In this document: in pieces, positions 37,228 through 46,339 of the stretch
How the letters are laid out: the number at the start of each line of letters is the position of its first letter
Numbering within the stretch: the first letter of the stretch is position 1
Source of the DNA: Burkholderia cenocepacia
GTDB lineage: Bacteria > Pseudomonadota > Gammaproteobacteria > Burkholderiales > Burkholderiaceae
Assembly: GCF_014211915.1 (NCBI RefSeq)
Contig: NZ_CP060039.1
Location: 806,001-870,000, forward strand
DNA: 64,000 bases
Reading direction: 5' to 3'
Made by a program: the position numbers and the translations under genes
Notes under the pieces: generated by a model
The model's database searches: none
What the model was told of the DNA's origin: nothing
The model's input: only the letters and a program-made list of their open reading frames with translations

Positions 37228-37446
37228 ATGGCCAAAGACGATGTAATCCAGATGCAGGGTGAGGTGATTGAAAACCTCCCGAATGCGACCTTCCGTGTGA
37301 AGCTGGAAAACGGCCATGTCGTGTTGGGGCATATTTCCGGAAAGATGCGGATGCACTACATCCGCATTCTGCCCGGCGACAAGGTGACGGTTGAGTTGAC
37401 GCCTTACGATCTGTCTCGTGCGCGGATCGTGTTCCGGGCGAAGTGA
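37228..37446 (+). CDS. infA: translation initiation factor IF-1
   Basis: 72 aa, exact family length. It is a single OB-fold protein that occupies the A site during initiation. It shows [20 protein letters not shown] and [20 protein letters not shown]. The frame is open upstream to 37105, inside secY, but AAGGA directly before 37228 sets the start. Burkholderia often carries more than one infA; only this spc-linked copy is in the window. Confidence 0.96.
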   Translation: MAKDDVIQMQGEVIENLPNATFRVKLENGHVVLGHISGKMRMHYIRILPGDKVTVELTPYDLSRARIVFRAK

Positions 37447-37466
37447 TTTGAAAAAAGGGTATTATC

Positions 37467-37583
37467 ATGAAAGTGATGGCATCGGTTAAGCGCATTTGCC
37501 GCAATTGCAAGATCATCAAGCGCAAAGGCGTCGTTCGCGTGATCTGCAGCTCGGATCCGCGCCACAAGCAGCGCCAAGGCTGA
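37467..37583 (+). CDS. rpmJ: 50S ribosomal protein L36
   Basis: 38 aa: begins [20 protein letters not shown] and ends with DPRHKQRQG. The zinc ribbon is of the C+ type, with Cys at 11 and 14, Cys at 27 and His at 32. It is easily missed because of its size, but this is its standard place between infA and rpsM. GGG stands 8-10 bases upstream of the ATG, a weak ribosome binding site. Confidence 0.96.
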
Positions 37584-37621
37584 CCGCGCGTTTGTTTGCG
37601 CTTTTTGTTTGAGGAAAAACA

Positions 37622-37987
37622 ATGGCTCGTATCGCAGGGGTTAACATCCCGAATCACCAGCACACCGAGATCGGCCTGACGGCTATCTTTGGTGTCGGCC
37701 GCACCCGTTCGCGCAGCATCTGCGTGGCAGCTGGCGTCGATTTTTCGAAGAAGGTCAAGGATCTGACCGACGCAGACCTGGAAAAGCTGCGTGAAGAAGT
37801 GGGCAAGTTTGTCGTCGAAGGCGATCTGCGCCGTGAAGTGACGATGAACATCAAGCGCCTGATGGACCTCGGTTGCTACCGCGGCGTCCGTCATCGCAAG
37901 GGCCTGCCGATGCGCGGTCAGCGTACGCGTACGAACGCACGTACCCGCAAGGGTCCGCGTCGTGCAGCGCAAGCGCTGAAGAAGTAA
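37622..37987 (+). CDS. rpsM: 30S ribosomal protein S13
   Basis: 121 aa. S13 is in the 30S head and contacts P-site tRNA and 50[41 protein letters not shown] and the basic tail are diagnostic. GAGG lies before the ATG. First ribosomal protein of the alpha operon; no promoter is obvious between rpmJ and it. Confidence 0.98.
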   Translation: MARIAGVNIPNHQHTEIGLTAIFGVGRTRSRSICVAAGVDFSKKVKDLTDADLEKLREEVGKFVVEGDLRREVTMNIKRLMDLGCYRGVRHRKGLPMRGQRTRTNARTRKGPRRAAQALKK

Positions 37988-38015
37988 GCGGAACTGACAG
38001 TTACAGGAAAACGTA

Positions 38016-38417
38016 ATGGCTAAGGCTTCGAACACCGCGGCGCAACGCGTTCGCAAGAAGGTTAAGAAGAACGTCGCTGAAGGCGTGGTTCACGTTCACG
38101 CGTCGTTCAACAACACGATCATCACGATCACCGATCGCCAAGGCAACGCTCTGGCATGGGCGACGTCGGGCGGTCAGGGCTTCAAGGGCTCGCGCAAATC
38201 GACGCCGTTCGCTGCTCAGGTCGCAGCCGAGTCGGCTGGCCGCGTCGCGATGGAATACGGCGTGAAGAATCTGGAAGTGCGGATCAAGGGCCCGGGCCCG
38301 GGTCGCGAGTCGGCAGTGCGTGCACTGCACGGCCTCGGCATCAAGATCACCGCGATTTCGGACGTCACTCCGATTCCGCACAACGGCTGCCGCCCGCCGA
38401 AGCGTCGTCGTATCTAA
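38016..38417 (+). CDS. rpsK: 30S ribosomal protein S11
   Basis: 133 aa. S11 is on the platform by the mRNA exit. [20 protein letters not shown] and the C-terminal [18 protein letters not shown] are diagnostic. CAGGAAA precedes the ATG. A terminator-like hairpin follows its stop. Confidence 0.98.
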
Positions 38418-38443
38418 GGATGTGCTGGCACGTTCGTGCTAGC

Positions 38444-38486
38444 GCATTGCCTGTCGCCGCTCAGCGTCGACGGGCGTTGCTTTTTT
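38444..38486 (+). terminator. terminator-like hairpin between rpsK and rpsD
   Basis: GCATTGCCTGTCG pairs with CGACGGGCGTTGC (12 of 13, two G-T) and is followed by six T residues. This is inside the alpha operon, so at least partial termination before rpsD is likely. Confidence 0.7.
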
Positions 38487-38528
38487 GATTGACTAAGCCC
38501 ACCGTTCGCCCCAAAGGGAGCGGACTAG

Positions 38529-38546
38529 CGCGGATTTCGATCCGCG
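38529..38546 (+). promoter_or_regulatory. UUCG-capped hairpin before rpsD
   Basis: CGCGGAT and ATCCGCG form seven perfect pairs closed by TTCG, ending 14 bases before the AAAGGA site of rpsD. Such very stable tetraloop hairpins often act in translational control or message stability. S4 represses the alpha operon in E. coli through a leader near rpsM, so an S4 role here is only a guess. Confidence 0.5.
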
Positions 38547-38571
38547 TGACTGATTGATAAAGGAATGCAAA

Positions 38572-39195
38572 GTGGCACGTTATATCGGCCCCAAAGCCAA
38601 GCTGTCCCGCCGTGAAGGCACCGACCTGTTCCTGAAGAGCGCACGCCGTTCGCTCGCCGACAAGTGCAAGCTCGACAGCAAGCCGGGTCAGCACGGCCGT
38701 ACCTCGGGCGCACGTACGTCCGACTACGGTACGCAGCTGCGCGAAAAGCAGAAGGTCAAGCGTATCTACGGCGTGCTGGAGCGTCAGTTCCGTCGCTACT
38801 TCGCTGAAGCCGATCGTCGCAAGGGCAACACGGGTGAAAACCTGCTGCAACTGCTCGAGTCGCGCCTCGACAACGTCGTGTATCGCATGGGCTTCGGCTC
38901 GACCCGCGCTGAAGCGCGTCAGCTGGTGAGCCACAAGTCGATCACCGTGAACGGCGTCGTCGCAAACGTCCCGTCGCAGCAAGTGAAGGCGGGTGACGTC
39001 GTCGCGATCCGCGAAAAGGCGAAGAAGCAGGCGCGTATCGTCGAAGCGCTGTCGCTGGCCGAGCAAGGCGGCATGCCGAGCTGGGTTGCAGTCGATGCGA
39101 AGAAGTTCGAAGGCACGTTCAAGCAAATGCCGGAACGCGCTGAAATCGCAGGCGACATCAACGAAAGCCTGATCGTCGAATTGTATTCGCGTTAA
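38572..39195 (+). CDS. rpsD: 30S ribosomal protein S4
   Basis: 207 aa from a GTG start after AAAGGA. S4 is a primary 16S-binding protein and alpha operon repressor. [20 protein letters not shown] begins it; the S4 RNA-binding domain has [20 protein letters not shown] and [15 protein letters not shown]. An in-frame ATG at 38554 has no ribosome binding site and breaks the conserved start. The cysteines of zinc-type S4 are mostly absent. Confidence 0.97.
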
Positions 39196-39205
39196 TCCGA
39201 TTGAC

Positions 39206-39257
39206 GGCCGAGGTACCCCGATTGCGTTGCGCAAGGAGGGGCCTCGGCTGTTTATTT
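39206..39257 (+). terminator. terminator-like hairpin between rpsD and rpoA
   Basis: GCCGAGG (39207-39213) pairs with CCTCGGC (39242-39248), with further pairing CCCC/GGGG and GCG/CGC inside, followed by TGTTTATTTTC. It may lower rpoA transcription relative to the ribosomal genes. Confidence 0.6.
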
Positions 39258-39319
39258 TCTGGTTGTTACCGGTCAGCCTTATCGGTGTAACGAGCCGAGG
39301 GTATTGAAAAGGAAAGCCC

Positions 39320-40297
39320 ATGCAAACCAGTTTGCTGAAACCCAAGATCATCGCCGTGGAATCGCTGGGCGAGAACCACGCGAGGGTGGTCATGGAACCG
39401 TTCGAACGCGGTTACGGCCACACCTTGGGCAATGCGCTTCGCCGCGTGCTGCTGTCGTCGATGGTGGGCTACGCGCCGACCGAAGTCACGATCGCAGGCG
39501 TGGTGCACGAGTACTCGACGCTGGATGGCGTGCAGGAAGACGTCGTCAACCTGCTGCTGAACCTGAAGGGCGTGGTGTTCAAGCTGCATAACCGTGACGA
39601 AGTGACGGTTACGCTGCGCAAGGAAGGCGAAGGCGTCGTGACCGCCGGCGATATCGAGCTGGCTCACGATTGCGAAGTCATCAATCCGAATCACGTGATT
39701 GCGCACCTGTCGAAGGGCGGCAAGCTCGACGTTCAGATCAAGATCGAAAAGGGTCGCGGCTATGTGCCCGGCAACGTCCGTCGCTATGGCGAAGACACGG
39801 CCAAGATCATCGGCCGCATCGTCCTCGACGCATCGTTCTCGCCGGTTCGCCGCGTGAGCTATGCGGTTGAAAGCGCACGTGTCGAGCAGCGTACCGACCT
39901 CGACAAGCTCGTGATGAACATCGAGACGAGCGGCGTGATCACGCCGGAAGAAGCGATCCGCCAGTCGGCCCGCATCCTGGTCGACCAGTTGTCCGTGTTC
40001 GCGGCGCTGGAAGGCACGGAAACGGCAGCCGAAGCGCCGTCGCGTGCACCGCAGATCGATCCGATCCTGCTGCGTCCGGTGGACGATCTCGAGCTGACGG
40101 TTCGTTCGGCGAACTGCCTGAAGGCCGAGAACATCTACTACATCGGCGATCTGATCCAGCGCACGGAAAACGAGCTGTTGAAGACGCCGAACCTCGGTCG
40201 CAAGTCGCTCAACGAGATCAAGGAAGTGCTCGCTTCGCGCGGTCTCACGCTGGGCATGAAGCTCGAGAACTGGCCGCCGGCTGGTCTCGACAAGTAA
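39320..40297 (+). CDS. rpoA: DNA-directed RNA polymerase subunit alpha
   Basis: 325 aa. The N-terminal domain (1 to about 230) dimerises and holds beta and beta': [18 protein letters not shown] is the conserved core. The C-terminal domain has the DNA- and activator-binding 265-type region ([20 protein letters not shown]) and [19 protein letters not shown]. Ribosome binding site AAGGAAA. It is followed by a strong terminator, then rplQ. Confidence 0.98.
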
Positions 40298-40334
40298 GCC
40301 CGGTTGTAGCCTGGCTATAGCTGTAGTTGGCAAA

Positions 40335-40374
40335 GATGCGGATTTTCCTTTAAAATCCGCATCTTGCTTTTTTT
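40335..40374 (+). terminator. terminator between rpoA and rplQ
   Basis: GATGCGGATTTT pairs with AAAATCCGCATC around CCTTT, then TTGCTTTTTTTC. This is as good a Rho-independent terminator as those at operon ends, yet rplQ still follows. No strong promoter is evident in the 72 bases left before rplQ. Confidence 0.82.
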
Positions 40375-40446
40375 CGTTACCGGCCCGTGCACCCTCCGAG
40401 GTGCGATAGAAGAGCTGGACCAAAACTTTGAATCAAGGAAACTGAA

Positions 40447-40842
40447 ATGCGCCATCGTCATGGTCTGCGGAAACTGAACCGCACGAGCAGCCACCGTCTG
40501 GCTATGCTCCGTAACATGTCCAACTCGCTGATCGAGCACGAAGTCATCAAGACGACGCTGCCGAAGGCGAAGGAACTCCGTAAGGTCGTCGAGCCGCTGA
40601 TCACGCTCGGCAAGAAGCCGTCGCTGGCAAACCGTCGCCTGGCGTTCAACCGCCTGCGCGATCGTGACTCGGTGGCGAAGCTGTTCGACGTGCTCGGTCC
40701 GCGCTTCGCGAACCGTCCGGGTGGCTACCTGCGCGTGCTGAAGTTCGGCTTCCGCGTGGGCGACAACGCACCGATGGCACTGGTCGAACTGCTCGATCGT
40801 CCGGAAGTCGACGAAACGGAAAACGTGCAAGAAGCCGAGTAA
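40447..40842 (+). CDS. rplQ: 50S ribosomal protein L17
   Basis: 131 aa. L17 lies by the tunnel exit. [20 protein letters not shown] and the central [20 protein letters not shown] are diagnostic. AAGGAAAC precedes the ATG. Last gene of the alpha operon, closed by the terminator at 40870. Confidence 0.98.
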   Translation: MRHRHGLRKLNRTSSHRLAMLRNMSNSLIEHEVIKTTLPKAKELRKVVEPLITLGKKPSLANRRLAFNRLRDRDSVAKLFDVLGPRFANRPGGYLRVLKFGFRVGDNAPMALVELLDRPEVDETENVQEAE

Positions 40843-40869
40843 GCTTCCGGTACGCAGTAGGATCTGAAA

Positions 40870-40905
40870 GGGGCCGAGCAATTGCTTGGCCCTTTTTGTT
40901 TTTGA
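40870..40905 (+). terminator. alpha operon terminator
   Basis: GGGGCCGAGC pairs with GCTTGGCCCT (two G-T pairs), followed by TTTTTGTTTTT. It ends the ribosomal-protein run that began at rpsL. Confidence 0.88.
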
Positions 40906-41044
40906 GATGCCGGCTGCGATCGATTGTCGCAGGCCGGTGCCGGCAGCGTCGCGCGGGCTGCGCTACGATACGGGGCAACCGGTGCGGTCCCTGAACGCGT
41001 AACCGGCGCCGACAGAAGCCGGCAGACTCGTTAGGAGGGCGCGG

Positions 41045-41371
41045 ATGATAGTGGTGCTGATGCTGACGACGGTCCCCGATGCGGCGACGGCCGCGGCGCT
41101 CGCGGACGGCGCGCTCGACGCGCGGCTGGCCGCGTGCGTGTCCGAGCTCGGCACGATCAAGTCGCGCTATCACTGGCAGGGCAAGGTCGAAACGGCCGAC
41201 GAGATCCAGTTGCTGTTCAAGACGAGCCCGGTCCGGGCACTCGAACTGGAGCGGTTCATTCTCGCGCATCATCCTTACGAGACGCCCGAAATCGTCTCGT
41301 GGCAGACGACGGCATCGGCCGCGTATGGCCAGTGGGTGACCAGCGAAACTCAACGTCTATTTCATGTTTAA
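41045..41371 (+). CDS. cutA: divalent-cation tolerance protein CutA
   Basis: 108 aa, family length. CutA proteins are small trimeric, PII-like proteins linked to copper tolerance, though their exact role is unclear. Conserved features are ARLAACVSELGTIKSRYHWQ, VETADEIQLLFKT and HHPYETPEIV. GGAGGGCGCGG precedes the ATG. The 3' end overlaps the dsbD start by eight bases, so the two are coupled; in E. coli cutA is also next to dsbD (dipZ). Confidence 0.95.
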   Translation: MIVVLMLTTVPDAATAAALADGALDARLAACVSELGTIKSRYHWQGKVETADEIQLLFKTSPVRALELERFILAHHPYETPEIVSWQTTASAAYGQWVTSETQRLFHV

Positions 41372-43211
41372 CGGTATGGCGCTTTCGGTGCGCGTGCGCG
41401 CGCTGCGGTTTCTTGCGGTCCTGTTGTCGTTCGTGTTCGTGCTGGGCGGATTGTCCGCCGCGCGCGCGGCCGACGATTTCCTCGATCCGTCGGTTGCGTT
41501 CAAGTTCAGCGCGAGCGAATCGCCGGGACAGGTGGACGTCCGCTTCAAGATCGCCAACGGCTATTACATGTACCGCGAGCGGTTCGCGTTCGCGGTGAAG
41601 AGCGGTCAGGCCACGCTCGGCGAGCCGCAATACCCGGCCGGTCACGTGAAGTTCGACCAGACGTTCCAGAAGAACGTCGAGACCTATCGCGATGAAGTCG
41701 TCGTTCACGTGCCGGTAAAGCAGGCGGCCGGGCCGTTCGAGCTCGCGGTGACGTCGCAAGGGTGTGCGGACGAAGGGATCTGCTATCCGCCGGCCGAACA
41801 CGTGATGAAGGTCGATGGCGCAGCGCTCGGCGCCGCCTCGTCGTCCGGTGACACGGCTGCCGCGGGTAGCTGGTTCGACAAGGTCACGAGCGCCGATTTC
41901 GCGCAGTCGCTGCTCGAAGGCCACGGCTTCTTCACGATCGTCGCGCTCTATTTCGTCGCGGGTGTCGTGCTGAGCCTGCTGCCGTGTTCGTACCCGATGA
42001 TACCGATCGTGTCCGCGATCATCATCGGCCAGGGCACGCGTGCGACGCATGCACGCGGCTTCGCGCTGTCGCTGACCTACGTGGTCGGCATGGCGCTGGT
42101 CTACACGGTACTCGGGATCGCCGCCGCGCTGGTCGGCCAGAGCCTCGGCGCGTGGTTGCAGAACCCGTGGGTGCTTGGCGCGTTCGGCGTGCTGCTGACC
42201 GCGTTCGCGGTGTCGCTGATCTCGGGCAAGGACATCGCATTGCCGGAGCGCTGGCAGAACGGCGCGGCCGAGGCATCGAGCGCGCGCCAGGGCGGCCACT
42301 TCGTCGCGGTTGCGGCGATGGGCGCGTTGTCGGCGCTGGTCGTCGGCGCGTGCATGACGGCGCCGCTGTTCGCCGTGCTCGCTTTCATCGCGCACACCGG
42401 CAATGCGTTGCTCGGCGGCGCGGCGCTGTTCGCGATGGGGCTCGGGCTCGGCGTGCCGCTGCTGGTCGTCGGCGTCGGGGCCGGGACGGTGCTGCCGCGC
42501 GCAGGTGCGTGGATGGACGGCGTCAAGGTGTTCTTCGGCATCGTGCTGCTCGCGGCCGCGTTGTGGATCGTCTGGCCGGTGCTGGCGGGCGCGCTGAAGA
42601 TGGTGCTCGCGGCGTTGTGGCTGCTGATCGCGGCTGCGGCGCTCGGGCTGTTCACGCCGAATGCCGGTGCCGCATCGATCTGGCGGCGCCTGGGCCGCGG
42701 CGTGGGCGCCGCGCTCGCGATCTGGGCCGCGACGCTGCTCGTCGGCCTGGCTGCGGGCTCGACCGATCCCGTCAAGCCGCTGGCCGTGCTGGCGGCGCGT
42801 ACGGTAGCGTCCGGCGGCGCGGCGACGGCCGGCGCAGCTGCCGCGCAGGACGGGCCCGCGTTCGCATCGGTGCGCTCGAGCGGCGAACTCGACGCGCTGC
42901 TGAAGACGTCGGGCCAGCCCGTGATGCTCGACTTCTACGCCGATTGGTGCGTGAGCTGCAAGGAGATGGAGCATCTGACGTTCACCGACGCGCGCGTGCA
43001 GGCGCGGCTCGCGAAGCTCCACCTGGTGCGCGCGGACGTCACCGCGAACAACCCGGACGATCAGGCGCTGCTCAAACGCTTCAACCTGTTCGGGCCGCCG
43101 GGCATCATCTTCTTCGATCGCAACGGCAACGAGATCGGCCGGGTGGTCGGTTATCAGGCGGCCGACACGTTCCTGCGCAGCCTCGATCGCGCCGCCGTGC
43201 CGACGGTATGA
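41364..43211 (+). CDS. dsbD: thiol:disulfide interchange protein DsbD
   Basis: 615 aa. DsbD passes electrons from cytoplasmic thioredoxin to periplasmic proteins, including those of cytochrome c maturation. A signal peptide ends near residue 35 (SAARA). The N-terminal periplasmic domain has Cys134 and Cys140 (GCADEGICYPP). The membrane domain, about eight spans, has Cys208 (LLPCSYP) and Cys330 (GACMTAP). The C-terminal thioredoxin-like domain has WCVSC at 528-532. All six redox cysteines are present. It overlaps cutA and is closed by a bidirectional terminator shared with hemB. Confidence 0.96.
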   Translation: MFNGMALSVRVRALRFLAVLLSFVFVLGGLSAARAADDFLDPSVAFKFSASESPGQVDVRFKIANGYYMYRERFAFAVKSGQATLGEPQYPAGHVKFDQTFQKNVETYRDEVVVHVPVKQAAGPFELAVTSQGCADEGICYPPAEHVMKVDGAALGAASSSGDTAAAGSWFDKVTSADFAQSLLEGHGFFTIVALYFVAGVVLSLLPCSYPMIPIVSAIIIGQGTRATHARGFALSLTYVVGMALVYTVLGIAAALVGQSLGAWLQNPWVLGAFGVLLTAFAVSLISGKDIALPERWQNGAAEASSARQGGHFVAVAAMGALSALVVGACMTAPLFAVLAFIAHTGNALLGGAALFAMGLGLGVPLLVVGVGAGTVLPRAGAWMDGVKVFFGIVLLAAALWIVWPVLAGALKMVLAALWLLIAAAALGLFTPNAGAASIWRRLGRGVGAALAIWAATLLVGLAAGSTDPVKPLAVLAARTVASGGAATAGAAAAQDGPAFASVRSSGELDALLKTSGQPVMLDFYADWCVSCKEMEHLTFTDARVQARLAKLHLVRADVTANNPDDQALLKRFNLFGPPGIIFFDRNGNEIGRVVGYQAADTFLRSLDRAAVPTV

Positions 43212-43281
43212 CGGTCGCCGCCGGGAGCGAACCGGCGAACGGAAGATTCGGGCTGGCTGACAGTTTCGATCGACGGTAAAC

Positions 43282-43318
43282 AAAAAACGGCGGAACACCG
43301 AGGTGTCCCGCCGTTTTT
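43282..43318. terminator. bidirectional terminator between dsbD and hemB
   Basis: AAAAACGGCGG and CCGCCGTTTTT pair, with ACACC/GGTGT inside. A T run on each strand makes it suited to end dsbD (plus) and hemB (minus). Confidence 0.88.
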
Positions 43319-43340
43319 GCAGGTGCGTGCCGACGCGCGA

Positions 43341-44387
<1,047 letters not shown>

Positions 44388-44408
44388 TCATTTTCGAGAT
44401 CGTTGGTA

Positions 44409-44414
44409 TATGAT
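44409..44414 (+). promoter_or_regulatory. -10 box for the candidate RNA opposite hemB
   Basis: TATGAT, within GGTATATGATAGCG, eight bases before the first stem of the RNA. The -35 region (GGTCAT, 17 bases upstream) is poor. Promoter assignment rests on position. Confidence 0.45.
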
Positions 44415-44417
44415 AGC

Positions 44418-44525
44418 GATCGAGCGGCACGCGTTGCGTGCAGCTCCCCGCTTCTCCTCCCTGAGCGGGTGCCTGTCGTTTTTCGATTAGGCTGTTTGAC
44501 CCGCCGTTCAACGGCGGGTTTTTTT
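44418..44525 (+). ncRNA. candidate small RNA opposite hemB (anti-hemB-like)
   Basis: No gene lies between hemB (start 44339, minus) and engB (end 44592, minus), but the plus strand has an ordered RNA of about 108 nt. Hairpin 1 (44422-44446): GAGC/GCTC then GCACGC/GCGTGC around GTT. Hairpin 2 (44447-44469): CCCGCT/AGCGGG with the loop TCTCCTCCCTG, which can pair with a Shine-Dalgarno sequence. Terminator (44499-44525): ACCCGCCGT/ACGGCGGGT with a TCA loop and seven T residues. Place and orientation match, from memory, the anti-hemB RNA motif described in Burkholderia. It probably regulates messages by base pairing; targets are unknown. Confidence 0.65.
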
Positions 44526-44591
44526 ATGAGCCGGCCGAATCCGCAGGTGCCGTCAGGTGCGCACAGCCGATCCCAGCCGCGCGTTGCCCGC

Positions 44592-45251
44592 TCATTGTGC
44601 TACAGGCTCGCTTTTTTCGTCGGCGACGGACGGCCGCAGCCAGCTCTCGATCAGTTCATGGGCCTCGTCGAGCCCCGTACGCTTCAGCGCCGAGAACAGC
44701 TGGACCGTCAGCTTGCCCTTCACGCCCTGGTCGCGATACGCGTCGAGCCCCTTCTGCGTGTTGCGCAGCGCATTGATGCTTTCCTGGCGCGTCAATTTGT
44801 CGCACTTCGTCAGCAGCGTGTGGATCGGCTTGCCGGTCGGCGCGAACCACTCGATCATCCGTCGATCGAGATCGGTCAGCGGACGGCGCGAATCCATCAT
44901 CAGGATCAGGCCGCAGAGCTGCGAGCGCGTCGCGAGATAGGACGACAGCAGCATTTCCCAGTGCGCCTTGGCGGCACCGGGCACTTCCGCGTAGCCGTAA
45001 CCGGGCAGGTCGACGAGGTTCGCGACGGGCTCGGCGGCCGGGCCGACGGAGAAGTAGTTGATATGCTGCGTGCGGCCGGGCGTCTTCGACGCGAAGGCCA
45101 GCCGCTTCTGGTTGCACAGCACGTTGATCGCCGTCGACTTGCCGGCATTCGAGCGGCCCGCGAACGCGATTTCCGGCTGAACCGTCGGCGGCAGGTCGCG
45201 CAGATGGTTGACGGTCGTGTAGAAGCGGGCTTGATGGAGCAGAAAGGCCAT
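44592..45251 (-). CDS. engB: ribosome biogenesis GTPase EngB (YsxC/YihA)
   Basis: 219 aa. A TrmE-Era-type GTPase needed for late 50S assembly. Walker A is GRSNAGKST near residue 31; switch II is [10 protein letters not shown]; the base-recognition motif is TKCDK. It starts [20 protein letters not shown]; on the minus strand GGTTCCC is just upstream, a weak ribosome binding site. It is read in the same direction as hemB but separated by the candidate RNA, and is divergent from the cytochrome c4 gene. Confidence 0.96.
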   Translation of the reverse strand: MAFLLHQARFYTTVNHLRDLPPTVQPEIAFAGRSNAGKSTAINVLCNQKRLAFASKTPGRTQHINYFSVGPAAEPVANLVDLPGYGYAEVPGAAKAHWEMLLSSYLATRSQLCGLILMMDSRRPLTDLDRRMIEWFAPTGKPIHTLLTKCDKLTRQESINALRNTQKGLDAYRDQGVKGKLTVQLFSALKRTGLDEAHELIESWLRPSVADEKSEPVAQ

Positions 45252-45331
45252 GGGAACCGGAAGGACGGGCGGCGCGAGCCGCTTGGTGGAGGCGGGGTAG
45301 CCCCGATAGGCGCGGGGGCTTTCAGCACGAT

Positions 45332-45341
45332 ATTGTACAAT
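45332..45341. promoter_or_regulatory. palindromic -10-like element in the engB/cytochrome c4 gap
   Basis: ATTGTACAAT is a perfect palindrome that contains TACAAT on both strands, in the 214-base gap between two divergent genes. It could serve as -10 for both directions or as an operator; neither -35 is clear. Confidence 0.35.
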
Positions 45342-45465
45342 ACGGCCGTTTTACCGAAGGCCACCGGGCGCCTGCCTCGCGCTTTTATGTGGCTTCTGCG
45401 GTAGACTGAACGCCGTCGTTTTTTGCAGAACCTCAAATTCCCACAAGACGAAACAGGGTGTGCGA

Positions 45466-46119
45466 ATGAATCGACTGTGCAAGTCTCTGATGGTGCTTCA
45501 GGTTGCAGCAGGGTTCGTAGGTTTCGTAGCGGAGGCAAATGCGGCAGATGCGGCCAAGCCGGATCTGGACCGCGGCAAGGCGATTGCCGGGCAGGTCTGC
45601 GCGTCGTGTCACGGCGCCGACGGCAACAGCGCGTCGGGCAGTTTCCCGAAGCTCGCCGGCCAGCATCCCGAATATCTGGTCAAGCAGTTGAATGACTTCA
45701 AGACGCAGCCGGGCGCGAAGGGGCCGGTGCGTAACAACGCGGTGATGGTTGGATTCGCGAGCGCGTTGAGCGCGGACGACATGCGCAACGTCGCCGCGTA
45801 CTACGGGTCGCAGACGACGAAGCTCGGTACCGCTCGCGATGCGGCGACCGTGCCGGTCGGCCAGAAGATCTATCGCGGCGGCATCGCGGAGAAGGGCGTA
45901 CCTGCCTGCGCGAGCTGCCACGGGCCGACGGGGCAGGGTATCCCGGTCCAGTATCCGCGCTTGTCGGGGCAATGGGCCGATTACACGGTCGCGCAGTTGA
46001 CCGCGTTCCAGCAGGGTGCCGGCGCGCGCAACAACAACGAGGCGATGCATCAGATCGCGTCGCGGCTGTCGGATACCGAGATCAAGGCCGTCGCGGATTA
46101 CATCGCGGGCCTGCGTTGA
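45466..46119 (+). CDS. diheme cytochrome c4
   Basis: 217 aa. A periplasmic electron carrier, probably feeding a terminal oxidase. A signal peptide ends near VAEANA (residues 1-25). Two similar cytochrome domains follow, each with CASCHG: VCASCHGADGNS and ACASCHGPTGQG. Axial methionines are likely in the NNAVMVGFASAL and NNNEAMHQIASRL segments. A GTG at 45460 would add two residues. Downstream are resB and ccsA, which attach haem to such proteins. Confidence 0.93.
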   Translation: MNRLCKSLMVLQVAAGFVGFVAEANAADAAKPDLDRGKAIAGQVCASCHGADGNSASGSFPKLAGQHPEYLVKQLNDFKTQPGAKGPVRNNAVMVGFASALSADDMRNVAAYYGSQTTKLGTARDAATVPVGQKIYRGGIAEKGVPACASCHGPTGQGIPVQYPRLSGQWADYTVAQLTAFQQGAGARNNNEAMHQIASRLSDTEIKAVADYIAGLR

Positions 46120-46177
46120 GCGGTCAGCCGCGAATGGAATGACCGGGCGCCCGAACGGCGGCCGGAGTCAGAACAAG

Positions 46178-46226
46178 AAAAGGGTGGGGCGCCGCGTCGT
46201 CGCGGTTGCCTCGCCCTTCTTTTTTG
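46178..46226 (+). terminator. terminator after cytochrome c4
   Basis: AAGGGTGGGGCG pairs imperfectly with CCTCGCCCTT, with CCGCG/CGCGG inside, followed by TCTTTTTTG. Confidence 0.75.
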
Positions 46227-46339
46227 TCGGCACGCGCCGGGCCGAGCCGGGATGGCGCGGCTTGCGGGCGATTGGGGGCTGCGCCTCCCGAGCCGAACAT
46301 AGTGAGCGTGGGGGCTGTTTCCCCTTAGTCGGAGTTTGA

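Noticed and set aside
41256..43298. A 680-codon minus-strand frame opposite dsbD
   Set aside because: Arg/His/Gln-rich shadow of dsbD without a recognisable domain.
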